This document shows positions 5,233 to 5,808 of a DNA stretch of 5,808 bases, piece after piece. Source of the DNA: Gammaproteobacteria bacterium (lineage in GTDB: Bacteria; Pseudomonadota; Gammaproteobacteria; Eutrophobiales; Eutrophobiaceae); the NCBI GenBank assembly GCA_015661095.1, contig JACVQI010000127.1:1-5808 (forward strand), written 5' to 3'. Positions within the stretch are counted from its first letter, which is position 1, and every line of letters starts with the position of its first letter. The notes under the pieces were generated by a model. It ran no database searches. It was not told the origin of the DNA and saw only the letters and a list, made by a program, of their open reading frames with translations. Made by a program: the position numbers and the translations under genes.

Positions 5233-5261
5233 TTTTGAAATTAAATAATATGTTATATACT
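5233..5261 (+). promoter_or_regulatory. Promoter abutting the small membrane protein gene (possible leaderless start)
   Basis: TATACT (5256-5261) is a good -10 in an AT-rich stretch. A weak -35 is either TTTTGA (5233-5238, spacing 17) or TTGAAA (5235-5240, spacing 15). The -10 ends seven bases before the ATG at 5269, so the expected transcription start is at 5268-5269, at the start codon itself. Confidence 0.45.
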
Positions 5262-5268
5262 TTACCGT

Positions 5269-5526
5269 ATGAATGAGACCCAGGTAAAAGTCAAAATCTT
5301 CATCATGCGGACCGTGGACTGGATCCTGCTGCTTGCCGTATTCGGCACCGGCACCTGGGCAATCGTCTATGCCGAAGAAGGCGAAATGGTGGCCCTGGCC
5401 TCGATCGTCGGCTTGTTTCTGGTGAGTAAACTGGGCAGTTATACCAATACCAAGATCGCCACGATGAAGGTAGATCTGGAAATCGAAAAACGCAAGCTCA
5501 AACAGGAACAGCAGCGCAGAAAGTAG
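5269..5526 (+). CDS. Small two-helix inner-membrane protein of unknown function
   Basis: No family recognised. The 85 residues have two hydrophobic segments, about 17-35 (VDWILLLAVFGTGTWAIVY) and 40-57 (MVALASIVGLFLVSKLGS), joined by a short acidic turn (AEEGE). They are followed by a highly charged, mostly basic tail with predicted helix or coiled coil (KVDLEIEKRKLKQEQQRRK). This hairpin-plus-cytoplasmic-tail layout is common in small bacterial membrane proteins. No ribosome site precedes the ATG, and the -10 element is so close that the message may be leaderless. A later in-frame ATG at 5305 also lacks a ribosome site and would cut into the residues before helix one. It follows the dehydrogenase by 83 bp and converges with the ThDP enzyme gene. 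Reality is supported by the organised composition rather than homology. Confidence 0.7.
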   Translation: MNETQVKVKIFIMRTVDWILLLAVFGTGTWAIVYAEEGEMVALASIVGLFLVSKLGSYTNTKIATMKVDLEIEKRKLKQEQQRRK

Positions 5527-5560
5527 CCCTCGTTTTACGCCCCTGGCCCTGCTCAGACCA

Positions 5561-5590
5561 GTAGGGTGGGCACTTATTCCGTGCCCACGC
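5561..5590 (+). repeat. REP-like hairpin between convergent genes
   Basis: GTAGGGTGGGCAC begins a hairpin with perfect 8-bp stem GTGGGCAC (5566-5573) / GTGCCCAC (5581-5588) and a seven-base loop. It shares the GTAGGGTGGG head with the element at 124-155, so it belongs to the same broad repeat style but with a different stem (GGGCAC rather than GGGTT). It lies 34 bases past one stop and about 30 bases past the opposing stop, a typical place for a bidirectional terminator or mRNA-protecting element. Confidence 0.7.
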
Positions 5591-5620
5591 GTCGGTGCTT
5601 AAACGACCTCGGGATCTCCC

Positions 5621-5808
5621 TCAGTGCGGCCCCATCAATAATTCCAGTTCCGGCGGCAGCGGCTTGACGTCTATGGCGACGTTAATGCACGCCGGCCGGC
5701 CGCTCGCATAGGCCGCCTTGATGGCGGGGCCCAATTCCTCTATTTTCGTTACATACTGGCTGTAGCAACCAAAACCGGCGGCCACTTCGTGATAACGGGC
5801 ATTGCCCA
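5621..5808 (-). CDS. C-terminal part of a thiamine-diphosphate enzyme (acetolactate-synthase-like), truncated by window edge
   Basis: The minus strand is open from the window edge to a TGA at 5621-5623, giving the last 61 residues of a protein. The sequence, with ARYHEVAAGFGCYSQYV, then EELGPAIKAAYASGRPACINV and AIDVKPLPPELELLMGPH, matches the end of the ThDP-binding C-terminal domain of the acetolactate synthase / benzoylformate decarboxylase superfamily. In that family a 'K-V-A-x-x-F-G' helix and 'L-x-x-A-x-x-S-G-x-P-A-x-I-N-V' strand close the domain. The catalytic residues lie upstream, outside the window, so the substrate cannot be told. The ending does not resemble glyoxylate carboligase, which as I recall has a longer tail. 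This is an intact gene end, not a pseudogene. Confidence 0.8.
   Translation of the reverse strand, partial: GNARYHEVAAGFGCYSQYVTKIEELGPAIKAAYASGRPACINVAIDVKPLPPELELLMGPH

Overview
This 5.8 kb window looks like chromosomal DNA of a heterotrophic proteobacterium, most likely a gammaproteobacterium. The evidence is the Pseudomonas-like arylsulfatase, the fused gallate-type ring-cleavage dioxygenase, roughly even base composition, and TTGTAGGGTGGGTT-type palindromic repeats. The taxonomic call is inference from gene types and repeat style; no rRNA or tRNA gene is present.

Layout, left to right. Positions 1-279 hold a 156-bp-period tandem duplication that combines REP-like hairpins with a second copy of the last 20 codons and stop of the neighbouring gene. 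Positions 215-1516 (minus) encode a fused LigB-LigA extradiol dioxygenase, best read as gallate dioxygenase; the leader upstream of it has a perfect 17-bp palindrome. Positions 1740-2342 (minus) encode an unrecognised exported protein of about 200 residues. Positions 2480-4102 (minus) encode an exported, Cys-type (formylglycine) arylsulfatase of the AtsA type. A divergent intergenic region of about 160 bp follows. Positions 4265-5185 (plus) encode a beta-hydroxyacid dehydrogenase of the 3-hydroxyisobutyrate / tartronate-semialdehyde reductase family. Positions 5269-5526 (plus) encode an 85-residue two-helix membrane protein with a possible leaderless start. A further REP-like hairpin lies between convergent genes. 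From 5808 down to 5621 (minus) runs the C-terminal end of a thiamine-diphosphate enzyme of the acetolactate-synthase-like superfamily, cut by the window edge.

The common theme is catabolism of aromatic and oxygenated organic compounds: a periplasmic sulfatase that could desulfate aryl sulfates, a dioxygenase that opens a trihydroxylated ring, and a dehydrogenase plus a ThDP lyase/ligase that could process small oxo-acids. The three complete minus-strand genes each have their own leader of 137-223 bp, and two have convincing sigma70-type promoters, so they are probably separate units rather than one tight operon.

The least ordinary features are in the non-coding DNA. They are the duplicated gene tail, whose three differences from the intact gene are all synonymous; a palindrome placed identically, five bases after the TAA stop, behind two unrelated genes; and the probable operator upstream of the dioxygenase. 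I saw no CRISPR array, phage, intact insertion sequence or defence system, and nothing that clearly amounts to a previously undescribed multi-gene system.
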